Shown here one piece after another: positions 41,353 through 52,692 of a stretch of DNA of 64,000 bases. The position numbers were made by a program, and so were the translations under genes. Every line of letters begins with the position of its first letter. Positions within the stretch are counted from its first letter, which is position 1. The stretch lies in the NCBI RefSeq assembly GCF_001729965.1, contig NZ_JRWK01000002.1, positions 1 through 64,000 of the forward strand, given 5' to 3'. The notes beneath the pieces are model-generated. The model searched no databases. It saw only the letters and a program-made list of their open reading frames with translations, and was not told the DNA's origin. This DNA comes from Methanosphaera sp. WGK6 (GTDB lineage: Archaea > Methanobacteriota > Methanobacteria > Methanobacteriales > Methanobacteriaceae).

Positions 41353-42579
41353 TTATTCTTCTAAAGAATATAATTCATTTTTAAGAATTGGTAAGAAAGA
41401 ACCAATATCTGTTACAATACTAATAACTTGAGCACTACCTCTATCAGCAAGTTTAGTTACAGATGCATTACTAATATCTACACATACACTTTTAATTCTA
41501 GCAGGAATAAGATTACCTGTAGCAACACTATGGAGAAGAGTTGCAATCATAATTACCATATCAACATCCTGTACTTCTTCGCGCATTCTTTGCTGTGCTT
41601 CTTGGGAGTCAGTTATAACATCTGGAAGTGGGCCATCATCACGAATACTACCTGCTAATACATAAGGTGCATCTTTTTTAACACATTCGTACATAATACC
41701 ACTAGTTAATATGCCCTGTTCTACAGCATTTTTAATACTTCCTGCTTTGTTTATAGTGTTAATTGCAGAAAGATGGTGTTTATGTCCATGTGCAACTAGT
41801 TCTCCTGATTTTAAATCTACTCCTAGAGATGTTCCATATAATGCATTTTCAATATCATGTGTAGCAAGAGCATTTCCAGCAAATATTTTATCAACATAAC
41901 CTTCTCTTATAAGTTCTGCAAGTATTGGTGCACAGCCTGTATGGATAATTGCAGGTCCTCCAACAACAACAATTTTACCACCTTTGTCTTTAACTTCTTT
42001 CATTTCAGTAGCAACTTTATGAATAATACTTTGTGTAGGTTTTTCCGCGGAAGCTTCACTGTTCATAAATTCAAAAGTATTTTTTCCACGTGATCTTTCA
42101 ATAGGTGTTACTTTAACTCCATTTCTTCCAACTACAATTTTATCTCCCTTTTTTATAGTATTTAATGGTTTACAAGTGGCAAAGTTATTTTCAGTATCTA
42201 CAGTAATAACACAATCCATTTCAATGTTATCTATATTTAGCCATTCTCCATCATAACGTATTTTTGTGTTATAATTACTTGTAGAATAGAAGTTATCTGG
42301 CACGGTTTTATCTTTTTTAGATTCAACAAGAGTAACTTCTTCAATATCTTCTATAAGTTCTGCTCCACAATCGGTTAGCATGTCTAGTATTCTGTTGAAT
42401 ATTGTTTCATCTTCAGCTTTTACTATGATTTTTGCAGTACTTTTATCATTTTTTAGTTTTCCCATTTGTAATTCTTCTATTTCATAATCTCCACCTTGAT
42501 CTAGAATGATATCCATAGCTTTAGGTAGTGTTAATGAATCAATAATATGTCCATGTAGTAAAATTCGTTGTGTGTACAT
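41353..42579 (-). CDS. TIGR00300-family protein, putative archaeal ornithine cyclodeaminase
   Basis: 408 residues of the archaeal LOR/SDH-type family TIGR00300. The N-terminal LOR domain has [20 protein letters not shown]; the C-terminal NAD-binding part has [16 protein letters not shown] and [22 protein letters not shown] characterised member in Methanococcus maripaludis converts ornithine to proline, and that is the likely role here by homology. The related cyanobacterial protein is a domain of arginine dihydrolase. Substrate specificity cannot be read from sequence alone. Confidence 0.82.
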   Translation of the reverse strand: MYTQRILLHGHIIDSLTLPKAMDIILDQGGDYEIEELQMGKLKNDKSTAKIIVKAEDETIFNRILDMLTDCGAELIEDIEEVTLVESKKDKTVPDNFYSTSNYNTKIRYDGEWLNIDNIEMDCVITVDTENNFATCKPLNTIKKGDKIVVGRNGVKVTPIERSRGKNTFEFMNSEASAEKPTQSIIHKVATEMKEVKDKGGKIVVVGGPAIIHTGCAPILAELIREGYVDKIFAGNALATHDIENALYGTSLGVDLKSGELVAHGHKHHLSAINTINKAGSIKNAVEQGILTSGIMYECVKKDAPYVLAGSIRDDGPLPDVITDSQEAQQRMREEVQDVDMVIMIATLLHSVATGNLIPARIKSVCVDISNASVTKLADRGSAQVISIVTDIGSFLPILKNELYSLEE

Positions 42580-42718
42580 TTATTCACATCCTATAATTCG
42601 TATTATCTGCTGTTTTTATTTATTTTATTTTATAAGGTACTATATATTTTTCTTAATAATATTATATGTTTTTTGTTAGTTTTTAAAAAATATTTTTTCT
42701 AGATAAATAATGATGTCC

Positions 42719-42804
42719 GTCAAAATTCAAAATTAAATTTTAATAAGAGAGAACATTGCTTCAATTGTAATATAAAAAAAATTTTACATTAATAAATTTA
42801 TTTT
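42719..42804. repeat. dispersed intergenic repeat, copy B
   Basis: Gap-free match to 27329-27414 in the same orientation, including GTCAAAATTCAAAA, TGCTTCAATTGTAA and ATTAATAAATT. It lies in the spacer between gap and the TIGR00300 gene. Confidence 0.75.
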
Positions 42805-42872
42805 GGGTAGACATTCAAATATTCATGTAAAAAAAGTTAATTAAGTGGAGATGAAGAAAAGAGGTGTATTAT

Positions 42873-43886
42873 TTATAATATACCCATAGCTTTATTTGTT
42901 TTAAGTATAGATTTTTCACCATCTTCTTCTAATTCAAGCATTGCTCTTATTGCATCCACATTTTCTGGTACAACATCTGATTCTTGATGAACTGCTTGCA
43001 TATAGTATAATTCTCCATTTTCTACATTAACTGATTCTTGCCATACTGGTATTTCATACATGTCTCCTCTAGAACGTCCAAGATCTTTTGCATATTCCAT
43101 AAGTTCTGCTGTGGATCCTAATTTAAGACTTTTTTGAACTGGAAGTACACGATGTGCTTTTTCAAAAGCATCAAGTACATCATCTGTTGTGATGTTATCT
43201 TCTAATTCTACCATAATGTTATGTTGATGCATTAATGTTGTTGGGACAAGTAATGCCATGGTCATTACATTAATGTCATCAATAATTGTTTGTACATCAG
43301 GTCCATGATGTGATGGAACTTCGGTTGTTGGAACAATAGAATTAATAGGTCCTTTTTTAACATCATTAGGATCTGCTCCACGTCTTACCATTACAGCTCT
43401 AACTTTTTTAATACCAGCAATATCATTTATTGGTTTTAATGTACGGCATAATCCAGTAGTGTTACATGAAACTACACGCACATAATCTTTGCCAAGGTTA
43501 CTTTCATAGTTAGCTTCAGCATTGAATGAGGAACCTATAGCATCATGATCTTCTCCACCTTCAAAAATAGCTTTTAAACCTATTTTTTCATAGATGTCTG
43601 TTTTATTTTGTGCACCTATTCCTCCAGGAGTACAATCAACAACTAGGTCTAATTTTTCAAATAATTCGTCAGCAGTACCTGATATTTCAATACCTGCTTC
43701 TTCAAATTGACTTTCTTTTTCAGGAGCACTTATGTATAAATCATATCCATTTTCAACAGCACTTTTAGCTTCAAAGTCAGGGGTTCTTTTAGTAACTCCT
43801 ACAATTTTCATATCATCTTGAGCAGATACTGCATCTGCTACTCTTTTACCTATAGTTCCATATCCGTTTATTCCAATATTTTTCAT
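42873..43886 (-). CDS. gap: glyceraldehyde-3-phosphate dehydrogenase, type II (archaeal)
   Basis: 337 residues. The Rossmann motif [13 protein letters not shown] is at the N-terminus, DCTPGGIGA near residue 84, and the catalytic Cys is C141 in SCNTTGLCR. This is the tetrameric phosphorylating archaeal GAPDH, distinct from the bacterial GapA. It works with tpiA and pgk elsewhere in the window. The start follows a GGGCGTATATATT region upstream, with only a weak ribosome binding site. Confidence 0.94.
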   Translation of the reverse strand: MKNIGINGYGTIGKRVADAVSAQDDMKIVGVTKRTPDFEAKSAVENGYDLYISAPEKESQFEEAGIEISGTADELFEKLDLVVDCTPGGIGAQNKTDIYEKIGLKAIFEGGEDHDAIGSSFNAEANYESNLGKDYVRVVSCNTTGLCRTLKPINDIAGIKKVRAVMVRRGADPNDVKKGPINSIVPTTEVPSHHGPDVQTIIDDINVMTMALLVPTTLMHQHNIMVELEDNITTDDVLDAFEKAHRVLPVQKSLKLGSTAELMEYAKDLGRSRGDMYEIPVWQESVNVENGELYYMQAVHQESDVVPENVDAIRAMLELEEDGEKSILKTNKAMGIL

Positions 43887-44108
43887 AATATATACGCCCT
43901 ATAAAAAATTTTTGAGTTTCAATATCTCTATTTTTTAGAACTAACTTTTTTTAATCAATATTATTCTTTTTGATATTGATTGAATTATTAAGTTTATATT
44001 ATTATATAAGATAGTAATTTTTATTTAAATTTTTTCAAAAAAATAGTATAATCATTACAAATTAGGAGATAAACTTATTTTTAAAAGAAATGAAAAGGAA
44101 TATTTTTT

Positions 44109-44471
44109 TTATATTCCTATTTCTTTAGATATATAATATCCTAGAACTCCGCCAATTGTACCTGCAATTAAATAAAATATAATTGACATTAATGAGTTGG
44201 ATAACATATAATTTAAGTATGTTGATCCATATGATATGTATATAAGAACAACGGATATTATTGTAGTTATCACAGTTCCAAAAAGTGAAGTTATAAATGC
44301 AGCTACAGCTGATTCTGAAATATCATTATTTTTCATTATACCTACAAGTATTCCTGTGAATAATACAAATGGTAATATACTGGAACTACTTCCACTTAAA
44401 AGGTATGTGATAATTATTATTATAATTCCTAGAGGTATTGATTTACCTTTAGTAATATTGTTTAAGTCCAT
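44109..44471 (-). CDS. DUF5518-like small membrane protein
   Basis: 120 residues with four predicted transmembrane helices. The middle FTGILVGIMKNNDISESAVAAF and the end GTIGGVLGYYIS resemble the DUF5518 membrane proteins common in Methanobacteria, whose function is unknown. A paralogue lies 33 nt upstream in the same direction, with the same helix order and matching motifs. Confidence 0.6.
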   Translation of the reverse strand: MDLNNITKGKSIPLGIIIIIITYLLSGSSSSILPFVLFTGILVGIMKNNDISESAVAAFITSLFGTVITTIISVVLIYISYGSTYLNYMLSNSLMSIIFYLIAGTIGGVLGYYISKEIGI

Positions 44472-44504
44472 AATTATGTCTCCAATTATTTTTTTCCATG
44501 TATT

Positions 44505-44813
44505 CTAATTTAATTCAGATAATATGTAATGTCCAATCACATCTCCAATACAGCCTACAATAGTATAAATAATTATACTAAATAGAGAATACTGTATTAC
44601 TGCTATTGCATATAATCCACCGTATGTGTAATATACTGTTATTAATGAAATAACAAATGCAATTATTGAACCGATAATAAATGCAATTAATGCTGTTAAT
44701 ATACTTTCAGTTAAATGGTCTTTTTTCATAATACCTGTTATTATTCCTATAAATAATAGGATTGGTAAAATAATAGTAGTATCACTTGTTAAAAGAGAAC
44801 ATGCGATTATCAT
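44505..44813 (-). CDS. DUF5518-like small membrane protein, possibly 5'-damaged
   Basis: 102 residues from the first Met, paralogous to the downstream gene (FIGIITGIMKKDHLTES aligns with FTGILVGIMKNNDISES). The frame continues upstream for about 15 codons and would give KNKIIPLTIL, which aligns to GKSIPLGIII of the paralogue, but no start codon exists there. A ribosome-binding-like AGAGGTATGAT with an ATG in another frame lies at about 44868-44878. This suggests a 5' frameshift, or translation from the internal ATG. Confidence 0.5.
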   Translation of the reverse strand: MIIACSLLTSDTTIILPILLFIGIITGIMKKDHLTESILTALIAFIIGSIIAFVISLITVYYTYGGLYAIAVIQYSLFSIIIYTIVGCIGDVIGHYILSELN

Positions 44814-44923
44814 TAATATAGTTAATGGAATTATTTTGTTTTTAAATAATTTTTTATATTAATAGTATCATACCTCTTTTTAAAATAAAATAATGATTTT
44901 TTTTAATCATTATTAAAGTTGAT

Positions 44924-45997
<1,074 letters not shown>

Positions 45998-46020
45998 GGT
46001 ATTTTCCCTTCTTTTATTGT

Positions 46021-47694
46021 TTAGTAGTCTTCATCATCTGAAAAATCTTCATCTATTTCTGTTTTTACACGCATAGTAGGTTCTTCAGTTTTTACTTGCA
46101 TAGGTTCAATTTCGGGTTGTTTAAGACGATTTTTCATATCCATAATTTTAGCTTTATGAGTTACTTCATCCATAACTTTGTCATATTCAGGTACATCTTT
46201 TTCTGCAAGTAGTGCTGATTGTTTAATTACTACTGGAACTAAGTCTTCGAATACTTTAGCTCTCATTTCTTCGTTTTTAGCAGCTCTTTTAGTTCTTATA
46301 TATTTTTCTAGTTTACGGGCTATTTTCATGGTTGCTTGTCTTATTTCACGTACAATTTCTGTTTCTGGTGCAACACTTTGTTTTCCAGTAGATAGGTAGG
46401 GTACATTTGTAGAGATAATATTTACAAATACTGATATTGGTGCATTATCTAAGTCACGAACACCATATCTTCTCCAATCTATACTTTTTAATGCTTCTGT
46501 TATAGCACAGCTTCCTTGATCGAAAGTTAATGGTACTCTGTTTGCAAATCTCATGATTTCTGCTTTTCTCTGATTTCCAATTAGTCTTCCTGATTTTCCA
46601 CCATATGCAATACCTGCTTCTACAATAAATGATACTCCTCCACGATATGCTTGTGGTTTTCTTGTAATTGCTGTTGAAAATTCGGGTAGAAGTATTTCAT
46701 TTATACCTTTTTCTATTTGTTCATCACCAATAGGTTTAAGTCCATTGGTAGGTGGTGCCATGAATTTCATTTGGTCAAATTGTTGAACTACTTGTTCTGC
46801 TTCTTTCCATGTGATACTTTTAGGTCTTTTGTTCATATCAATACCTGTAGCTGCTTCAATTTCCTTGATTTTTGCTACAGATACACGGGATAATGAATCC
46901 ATGAGGAGGTTTTTAAATCGTTTTTTATTAGTACCTTTGCAAAGGTAAATTATGTCATCGGCTGTTACTCCTTTTGGATGTGGTAATACTTCTTTAGGTA
47001 GTGGTGGTATCTGATCTGTTGCACGTTCAAATGTATATTTTCGTCCTGTTGGGTCTTTAAATACAATTCTAGCATGAGGATTTCCTATTACAGTACGTCT
47101 AATATATTCATAAGCTCCTTGTTCACTCATAGAGTAAGATACATCTTTGAATTCTATTTCAATACCTGAACCAGTACGTTCTGTTTCAAATTCTTTTCTA
47201 TCTAGAATAATACCTGTATTTTTTTTAACATCTAATTTTACAGTCATTTCAACTCCTTTGAGTTGTTCACCATCTTTATATCGTGATCTTATTTTCACAG
47301 GTTGTCCTGTGGTCATTTGGGATAATAGTACACATCCACTACATCCTAGTCCTTGTTGTCCACGGGATTGTATATTTCTGAATTTACTTCCTGCAAACAT
47401 TTGACAATATACTTTGGTTATATAATTTTCAGGAATACCTGGTCCATTATCAGCATGTTTTAATAGGTAATGGTCTTTACCTAATCTTTTTAATTCTATT
47501 GTAATGTCAGGTAATATACCTGCTTCTTCACATGCATCTAAACTGTTTGTTATAAGTTCGTGGAATACAATTGTTAATGATCTGATTTTTCCAGAGAAAC
47601 CAAGCATTTGTTTATTACGTCTGAAAAATTCTGATGCCGTTAATTCCTTAAATTCTTCAAATAATTCTGATGTATCACGTTCCAAGGATTTCAT
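46021..47694 (-). CDS. top6B: DNA topoisomerase VI subunit B
   Basis: 557 residues. The GHKL ATPase domain has [15 protein letters not shown] (N box), [10 protein letters not shown] (G1) and [11 protein letters not shown] (G2). The H2TH and transducer domains follow. ATP binding closes the dimer and drives strand passage. The C-terminus is acidic and ends [10 protein letters not shown]. It is the first gene of the top6B-top6A pair. A 529-nt spacer lies upstream. Confidence 0.95.
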   Translation of the reverse strand: MKSLERDTSELFEEFKELTASEFFRRNKQMLGFSGKIRSLTIVFHELITNSLDACEEAGILPDITIELKRLGKDHYLLKHADNGPGIPENYITKVYCQMFAGSKFRNIQSRGQQGLGCSGCVLLSQMTTGQPVKIRSRYKDGEQLKGVEMTVKLDVKKNTGIILDRKEFETERTGSGIEIEFKDVSYSMSEQGAYEYIRRTVIGNPHARIVFKDPTGRKYTFERATDQIPPLPKEVLPHPKGVTADDIIYLCKGTNKKRFKNLLMDSLSRVSVAKIKEIEAATGIDMNKRPKSITWKEAEQVVQQFDQMKFMAPPTNGLKPIGDEQIEKGINEILLPEFSTAITRKPQAYRGGVSFIVEAGIAYGGKSGRLIGNQRKAEIMRFANRVPLTFDQGSCAITEALKSIDWRRYGVRDLDNAPISVFVNIISTNVPYLSTGKQSVAPETEIVREIRQATMKIARKLEKYIRTKRAAKNEEMRAKVFEDLVPVVIKQSALLAEKDVPEYDKVMDEVTHKAKIMDMKNRLKQPEIEPMQVKTEEPTMRVKTEIDEDFSDDEDY

Positions 47695-48223
47695 GCCCCC
47701 ATATATTTATTTGAATATTAATATTACTAATTTTATAATAAGTATTAATATTGATTTTTATTTAGTTAATTGAATAATATTTTTTTTATTAAATTTTAGA
47801 ATATATGTTATAAAGTTGTATGTTTTTATATAATTAATACATATGTTTTATTTTAAAAATATTATTTTTTTATATTATAATATATGTAAATTCCATAATA
47901 TAAAATCATGGTATATATCCTATGTGAAAAATTTATTATAATTTAGGGGGGTCTTGAGAAGTAATCCATTTTATGCTAAAAATTTATATAAATTTTAAAA
48001 AAATAAATAAGTATATTTTCTAAAGATTAGTGGAAATATTAAAATATACTTTTTTTATAAAACAAGTCTTGTCAGAACTCCAAAAATTATTTTAAGAATC
48101 AATAATTTTTTTTGTAAGACATATGATTTTTTAATGTTATATGATGAAGACTAAATAAGCTATTTCTTTAATTATATAAATAAAATTAGATTTGGTCATT
48201 ATTCAAAAAATAAAAAAAATTAT
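47695..48223. other. spacer between the KH gene end and top6B, with a hairpin element
   Basis: 529 nt. An 11-bp perfect inverted repeat (48009-48019 with 48041-48051), followed by seven T residues, looks like a plus-strand terminator with a 21-nt loop. Upstream, GGGGGGTCTTGAGAAG near 47945 could be a ribosome binding site plus TTG for a 14-codon reading frame; I do not call a gene. GTCAGAACTCC near 48071 resembles the start of the 86-nt repeat family. Confidence 0.35.
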
Positions 48224-48925
48224 TTATAAAGTTTCAGGAACTTCATCAAATATTTCTTCATTTTCTTCATTATCAATAGATGCTTGATTAAAATCTTCTT
48301 CAGCATCGGTGAAATCTTCATCAGTATCTAAATCTTCTCTTAAAATATCTTTACGATCTGGTTTACCATTAACCATTTCATCAAATTCTTTTCGTTTAAG
48401 TTTATCATGCATTTTTTCAAGGTAAGCATAAACACTTTTTTGTCTTGAACCTTCAAGTATCATTTCAATAGCTTCTCTAGCCATTTGTATATTTTCAATT
48501 TTTCCAATTAGTGAAACAGTTTTACCATAAATACTTATTTCAACATCAAGCATATCATGCATAATTTGTCTAGTTCTTCCATTTTTACCAATGATTCTTC
48601 CTTTTTGTCTTACTAATGCTTTTTTAGATTTTCCAACATAATCTTGGAGGTTTATAATTTCTAAAATTAGTTCATCATCTTCAAGAGTTAATGCTATGTC
48701 GGGGTTAAATCCTCTACCAATAGCTTTAATCATATATCTTGCTTTCCAGATTGCTAATGGATCATCAGTTTCATCAGTAGAACTTATTGAAATATTTCCA
48801 GTGTCACTATCTATTTTTAATTCAGTCTTGGTGATTATTTCTAATTGGTGTTTAATTTTACCGTTTTTTCCTATAGTTACTCCAACTCTATCTTTTGGTA
48901 TTTTAAGGTATTCTGTATTAGCCAT
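48224..48925 (-). CDS. KH-domain rRNA-processing protein (Dim2/Pno1-like)
   Basis: 233 residues with two KH domains: GVTIGKNGKIKHQLE near residue 14 and GRIIGKNGRTRQIM near residue 110. The C-terminus is acidic. The archaeal member assists aIF1A/RIO1-linked small-subunit maturation and aIF2 action, by homology with Dim2/Pno1. RIO1 and aIF1A are the next genes upstream on the same strand, the usual archaeal neighbourhood, though here spacers of 280-370 nt separate them. Confidence 0.88.
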   Translation of the reverse strand: MANTEYLKIPKDRVGVTIGKNGKIKHQLEIITKTELKIDSDTGNISISSTDETDDPLAIWKARYMIKAIGRGFNPDIALTLEDDELILEIINLQDYVGKSKKALVRQKGRIIGKNGRTRQIMHDMLDVEISIYGKTVSLIGKIENIQMAREAIEMILEGSRQKSVYAYLEKMHDKLKRKEFDEMVNGKPDRKDILREDLDTDEDFTDAEEDFNQASIDNEENEEIFDEVPETL

Positions 48926-49299
48926 TTTAAAAAAACTCCTATTAATATTGTTATTTTTTTTAAAATATTATTGTTATAATGTATTGTTTATTGTAATAAT
49001 AAATTATATTATTAATAAAGTTATAAATAGAAAATTTATATATTAATCGTTATTAAATAGTAATAATAAGTTTATTTGTTTTATTTAATTGGTGGTATTA
49101 ATACATTCTAAGTATCTTTAAGTATAATTATGTATAATTTAAATAATATTTATTATTTTTGATTATTTTAATTTTAAATTTATTAATACTTATTTTATCA
49201 TGAATTATTATTCCTGTCTTATTTTAATGTTTGTAAAATCTAATATAAAAAAGTATAGTTAAAATAAATAAGTTTAATCAAGTTATTTATTATCTTTTT
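48926..49299. promoter_or_regulatory. spacer between RIO1 and the KH gene
   Basis: 374 nt with A+T-rich sequence and several TATA-like stretches; it probably contains a promoter for the KH gene. In many archaea these genes are tightly linked, so the spacer is longer than expected. No gene is supported. Confidence 0.4.
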
Positions 49300-50079
49300 T
49301 TAGTTTTCTTTGATAATTCTATTTTTTATATACTCATAACTTAAATTAACATTAAATTTTTTACTATCATATACTATATTTTTAATATCTCTTTCTAATA
49401 AACTCATACTTGATGGATGACTTGTTAAAGTTGCTTGAGATAAATCAATAATATATGGATGATTATAAGATAGGAGAATGTTATATCTAGATAAATCACC
49501 ATGTACTAACTTAGCTTGGTTATATGAAATATCCATGAAATTAATTATTTCTTCAAATATTTTCTCTGCATTATCTAATTTTATCTTACTAAGGGGTGGT
49601 GCTGCACTAGCATCATTTTCGTCATGTTCCAGATATTCCATAACAAGAACATTTTCTAGAGCAGTGTAGGGTTCGGGTACACGTAAACCTAGTTTATGTA
49701 ACCTACTTAAGTTTTTAAATTCCTTCTGAGTCCATGCAGTAATAATTTTTCTAGTGTTATTACCATATGTTTTAAATCTAGGATCACCTGCAATATATTC
49801 TTTAATTTTTTTGAAATCAAGGGTTACAACCCTGTATATTTTAACAGCCACGGAATTTCCATCATCATCAGTACCTAAAAATACATTAGCCTCTTTCCCA
49901 GTACTAATAACTCCATTTAAACTATTAATATATCCTTGTTTAGCAAGTTTATATAATACTTTCAATGTTTTATCATCAAAGACTTCACTTGAAACTTGTT
50001 TGTCTTCAACACTTTTAATTTTTTTGGTTTCTTCTAACTTTCGAATTTGATTATCTGCATCAATATAATGTTTTTTCAA
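49300..50079 (-). CDS. rio1: serine/threonine protein kinase RIO1
   Basis: 259 residues of the RIO1 type. The ATP loop is STGKEANVF, the catalytic Lys is in AVKIYRV, the signature KEYIAGDPRFKTYG follows, and the catalytic loop is LVHGDLSRYNIL with the metal-binding IIDLSQA. RIO1 acts late in 30S/40S ribosomal subunit maturation. The start lies behind GAGAAAAGGAGG. Confidence 0.95.
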   Translation of the reverse strand: MKKHYIDADNQIRKLEETKKIKSVEDKQVSSEVFDDKTLKVLYKLAKQGYINSLNGVISTGKEANVFLGTDDDGNSVAVKIYRVVTLDFKKIKEYIAGDPRFKTYGNNTRKIITAWTQKEFKNLSRLHKLGLRVPEPYTALENVLVMEYLEHDENDASAAPPLSKIKLDNAEKIFEEIINFMDISYNQAKLVHGDLSRYNILLSYNHPYIIDLSQATLTSHPSSMSLLERDIKNIVYDSKKFNVNLSYEYIKNRIIKEN

Positions 50080-50358
50080 TTAAGAAACCTCCTTTTCTCA
50101 TATTCTTCTACTATTTCATAATTTTTTTTTGTTTAGTTATTATTAAATAGGATTATTTTAAACTAATATATTAAATTTAAAAGTATTATTTTTTTGAATT
50201 CAGTCTTTTAAAAATAATCTTGGAAAATAATGGTTAATTAAAAAATACTTATTCTGTTTGGAGTTTATTATATTAAGAGAATAATTTCTTTAAAAATTAA
50301 ATTTAATATAATAGTATAAATGAGAAAAATTTCTCAACTTTACTATTCAGATATCCTA

Positions 50359-50694
50359 TTATATTTTTAAAAATCCTCTTCTTTCAAGGTAATTAGCTTC
50401 TGTACGAGTATATCTCCAAATTACATCTGCTTTTTCATTACTTTGGAAATCCCATGGTTTTACGAGTACAACATCTCCTTCACGAATCCATATTCGTTTT
50501 TTCATTTTACCAGGAATACGACATAATCGTATATTCTTATCATTACATCTTACTTTAAGTTTTCCATGTCCTAAAATTTGTTCAACAACACCTGGAATTT
50601 CTCCTTTTCTAGGTGATCTTACACGAATATTTTCTCCACCATTTGGGTTGTTATTATGATTATTCTTTTTATTGTTATTATTAGATTTTTTCAA
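50359..50694 (-). CDS. eif1a: translation initiation factor aIF1A
   Basis: 111 residues. The OB-fold core RVRSPRKGEIPGVVEQILGHGKLKVRCNDKNIRLCRIPGKMKKRIWIREGDVVLVKPWDF is unmistakable. A 20-residue Lys/Asn-rich N-terminal tail precedes it. It promotes initiator tRNA binding and 30S scanning/assembly. The ribosome binding site is GGAGGATAT. Confidence 0.94.
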   Translation of the reverse strand: MKKSNNNNKKNNHNNNPNGGENIRVRSPRKGEIPGVVEQILGHGKLKVRCNDKNIRLCRIPGKMKKRIWIREGDVVLVKPWDFQSNEKADVIWRYTRTEANYLERRGFLKI

Positions 50695-51142
50695 ATTATA
50701 TATCCTCCATTATGTTCCTATTAGTTATATTTAGTAAAATTATATGATTGTGATTAAATTTTAATATAATTTATTATTTTAATAAATTATTACTATATCT
50801 TATGTTATAATATATGTTTTATAAACTATATATTTTTTAGGCTAACTATCTGGGGGAGAAAAAGTTTTGTTAAATTATTTTTTGGTAGTTTTACTTAAAT
50901 TAGTTGTTTTTATAATACTTTTTTTAAATTGAATCTAATAGTATTCTTTATTTTTTAACTAATTTATAATAATACATTAAAATAGTTCTAAACTTATTAT
51001 TTCTAAAAAAGAATTACAGTCATATTATTCGAAATTTTTTTTTCATATGTTTTGATGTATAAAATTAATTAATTAATTAATTAACTTTAAAAAATAAAAT
51101 AAGTATAGTAATAGGAAAAGAATATAATAAAATAGGTTTGTA
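50695..51142. other. spacer upstream of aIF1A
   Basis: 448 nt, A+T-rich. It contains a simple tetranucleotide run (ATTA units) near 51060-51082, which is palindromic but low in complexity. GGCTAACTATCTGGGGGAG near 50840 is the only G-rich spot. No gene is supported. Confidence 0.45.
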
Positions 51143-51733
51143 TTATCCTACTTTATTGATTTTAATCAATGATTTTACAGGTACATTATTTAAATCATTA
51201 ATTCCTTTTTTATCTACAAGAACTGTAACTGCTATAGGTTTTGCACCATGAGCTTTACAAACGGTTATAGCATCAGTCACTGTGGTTCCACTAGTTATAA
51301 CATCATCTACAATAACAACTGTTTTATTTTTTATATTAGCAAAATTGTTACTTAGAGCGCCTTGTGCTGATTCATTTTTCATATGTTTAATTGGGTGGAA
51401 TACTGATAATTCTGCATCAAGTAAATTTGCCATCATAGTCGCAAAGGGAACTCCACTAACAGAAATACCAACAACCACATCCACAGTTTCTTCTTCTAAA
51501 GCTAAATCAGCTAATGCTCCTGAAATATGTTGCATACGTGCTGAACTAGATCCAATTGTTCTCCAATTTATTGCAAAATCATCTGGTTTTTGTTTAGTTT
51601 TATTAACTGTTGTCATCTGCATTATTAACCATTGGGTTGTATCTTTAGATATATTTAATTCATCAGCAATTTCTCCAGTTGTTAATCCTTTGTTTCTAAG
51701 TTCTGTTGCTTTTTCAATTAATTTACTATTCAT
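51143..51733 (-). CDS. orotate phosphoribosyltransferase-like transcription regulator (GfcR/PyrE-like)
   Basis: An N-terminal helix-turn-helix (ATELRNKGLTTGEIADELNISKDTTQWLIMQM, about residues 7-40) is fused to a type I PRTase domain. The PRPP loop is VVIVDDVITSGTTVTDAI. This combination marks the archaeal GfcR/PyrE-like regulators rather than a plain biosynthetic OPRTase. The frame opens at GTG 51742, which overlaps the stop of the preceding gene. The ATG at 51733 follows GTGATTAAA and is the better start. It is the last gene of hemC-dehydrogenase-PRTase. Confidence 0.85.
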   Translation of the reverse strand: MNSKLIEKATELRNKGLTTGEIADELNISKDTTQWLIMQMTTVNKTKQKPDDFAINWRTIGSSSARMQHISGALADLALEEETVDVVVGISVSGVPFATMMANLLDAELSVFHPIKHMKNESAQGALSNNFANIKNKTVVIVDDVITSGTTVTDAITVCKAHGAKPIAVTVLVDKKGINDLNNVPVKSLIKINKVG

Positions 51734-51741
51734 TTTAATCA

Positions 51742-52692
51742 CTATAAGTATATTAATGTTTTATCTTTTGCTGATTTCATTGCAGCATCAACTATGCGTA
51801 ATGCTTCATAACCATCAGTACCTGTTACTTCAGGTTGTTTTTTTGTTTGAACTGCATTAACAAAAGATCTTAGTTCTTCTTTAAGAGGTTCTTTATTTTC
51901 AACTTTAATGTGTTCTACATGATTATTTTCTTGGTATAAGGTCACTGTTTGATTTCCATAGTCTACACTAATTATTCCTTCAAGACCTGTGATATTTAGT
52001 TGTCGTTTTTTGTAGGGAGTTAACCAGTTTGTTTCTAATATACTAAGTACACCACTTTCATATTTTGTCATAATTTCTGCATGGTCTTCAAATTCACAAT
52101 TTTTAAGTTTACTACTCATATTTGCATAAACTGTGTCGGCTTTACTTTCAAATAAATAATTGAATATGTCAATGTCATGAATTGCTAAATCTATTGCCAC
52201 TCCAACATCTCTTATTCTTGGAGGGTATGGTCCTAATCTTTTTGAATTCGCAGTTACAACTTCTCCAATAGCACCTTCATCTAATAGTCTTTTCGCAACT
52301 CTTACAGCAGGATTAAATCGTTCTACATGTCCTGTTGCAAGAATTACTCCAGCATCTTCGGCAGCATTAATCATTTCTTCTGCTTCACTTAATTTTGAAG
52401 CTACAGGTTTTTCAACTAATACATTTTTTCCAGCTTCTATTGCTCTCATAACTACATCATGGTGAAATACTGTGGGAACACAAATATTCACTGCTTCTAT
52501 ATCATCAATTTGGAGTATGTTGTCAAAATCAACATATCCTATAGTATTAAATTCCTTGGATACATTATCTAGTGTGCCACGTACCATATCAGATATAGCT
52601 ACTAAATTTGCATTTTCTAATTCAGAGTATATACGAACATGGTTATAACCCATAGATCCTACTCCTATTACTCCTACATTTGTCTGTTTCAT
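51742..52692 (-). CDS. Gfo/Idh/MocA family dehydrogenase (UDP-GlcNAc 3-dehydrogenase-like)
   Basis: 316 residues. The NAD-binding start is VGVIGVGSMGYNHVRIY, the EKPVASKLSEAEEMI motif carries the catalytic-region Lys, and DLAIHDIDIFNYLF holds the active-site His. Similarity to the characterised UDP-N-acetylglucosamine 3-dehydrogenase of Methanococcus is suggestive, but family members have varied substrates. It overlaps hemC by 4 nt, so translational coupling is likely; the link to tetrapyrrole synthesis is positional only. Confidence 0.8.
   Translation of the reverse strand: MKQTNVGVIGVGSMGYNHVRIYSELENANLVAISDMVRGTLDNVSKEFNTIGYVDFDNILQIDDIEAVNICVPTVFHHDVVMRAIEAGKNVLVEKPVASKLSEAEEMINAAEDAGVILATGHVERFNPAVRVAKRLLDEGAIGEVVTANSKRLGPYPPRIRDVGVAIDLAIHDIDIFNYLFESKADTVYANMSSKLKNCEFEDHAEIMTKYESGVLSILETNWLTPYKKRQLNITGLEGIISVDYGNQTVTLYQENNHVEHIKVENKEPLKEELRSFVNAVQTKKQPEVTGTDGYEALRIVDAAMKSAKDKTLIYL

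Noticed and set aside
51061-51082. Palindromic ATTA run as a possible operator
   Set aside because: A simple tetranucleotide repeat of only A and T; symmetry follows from low complexity.
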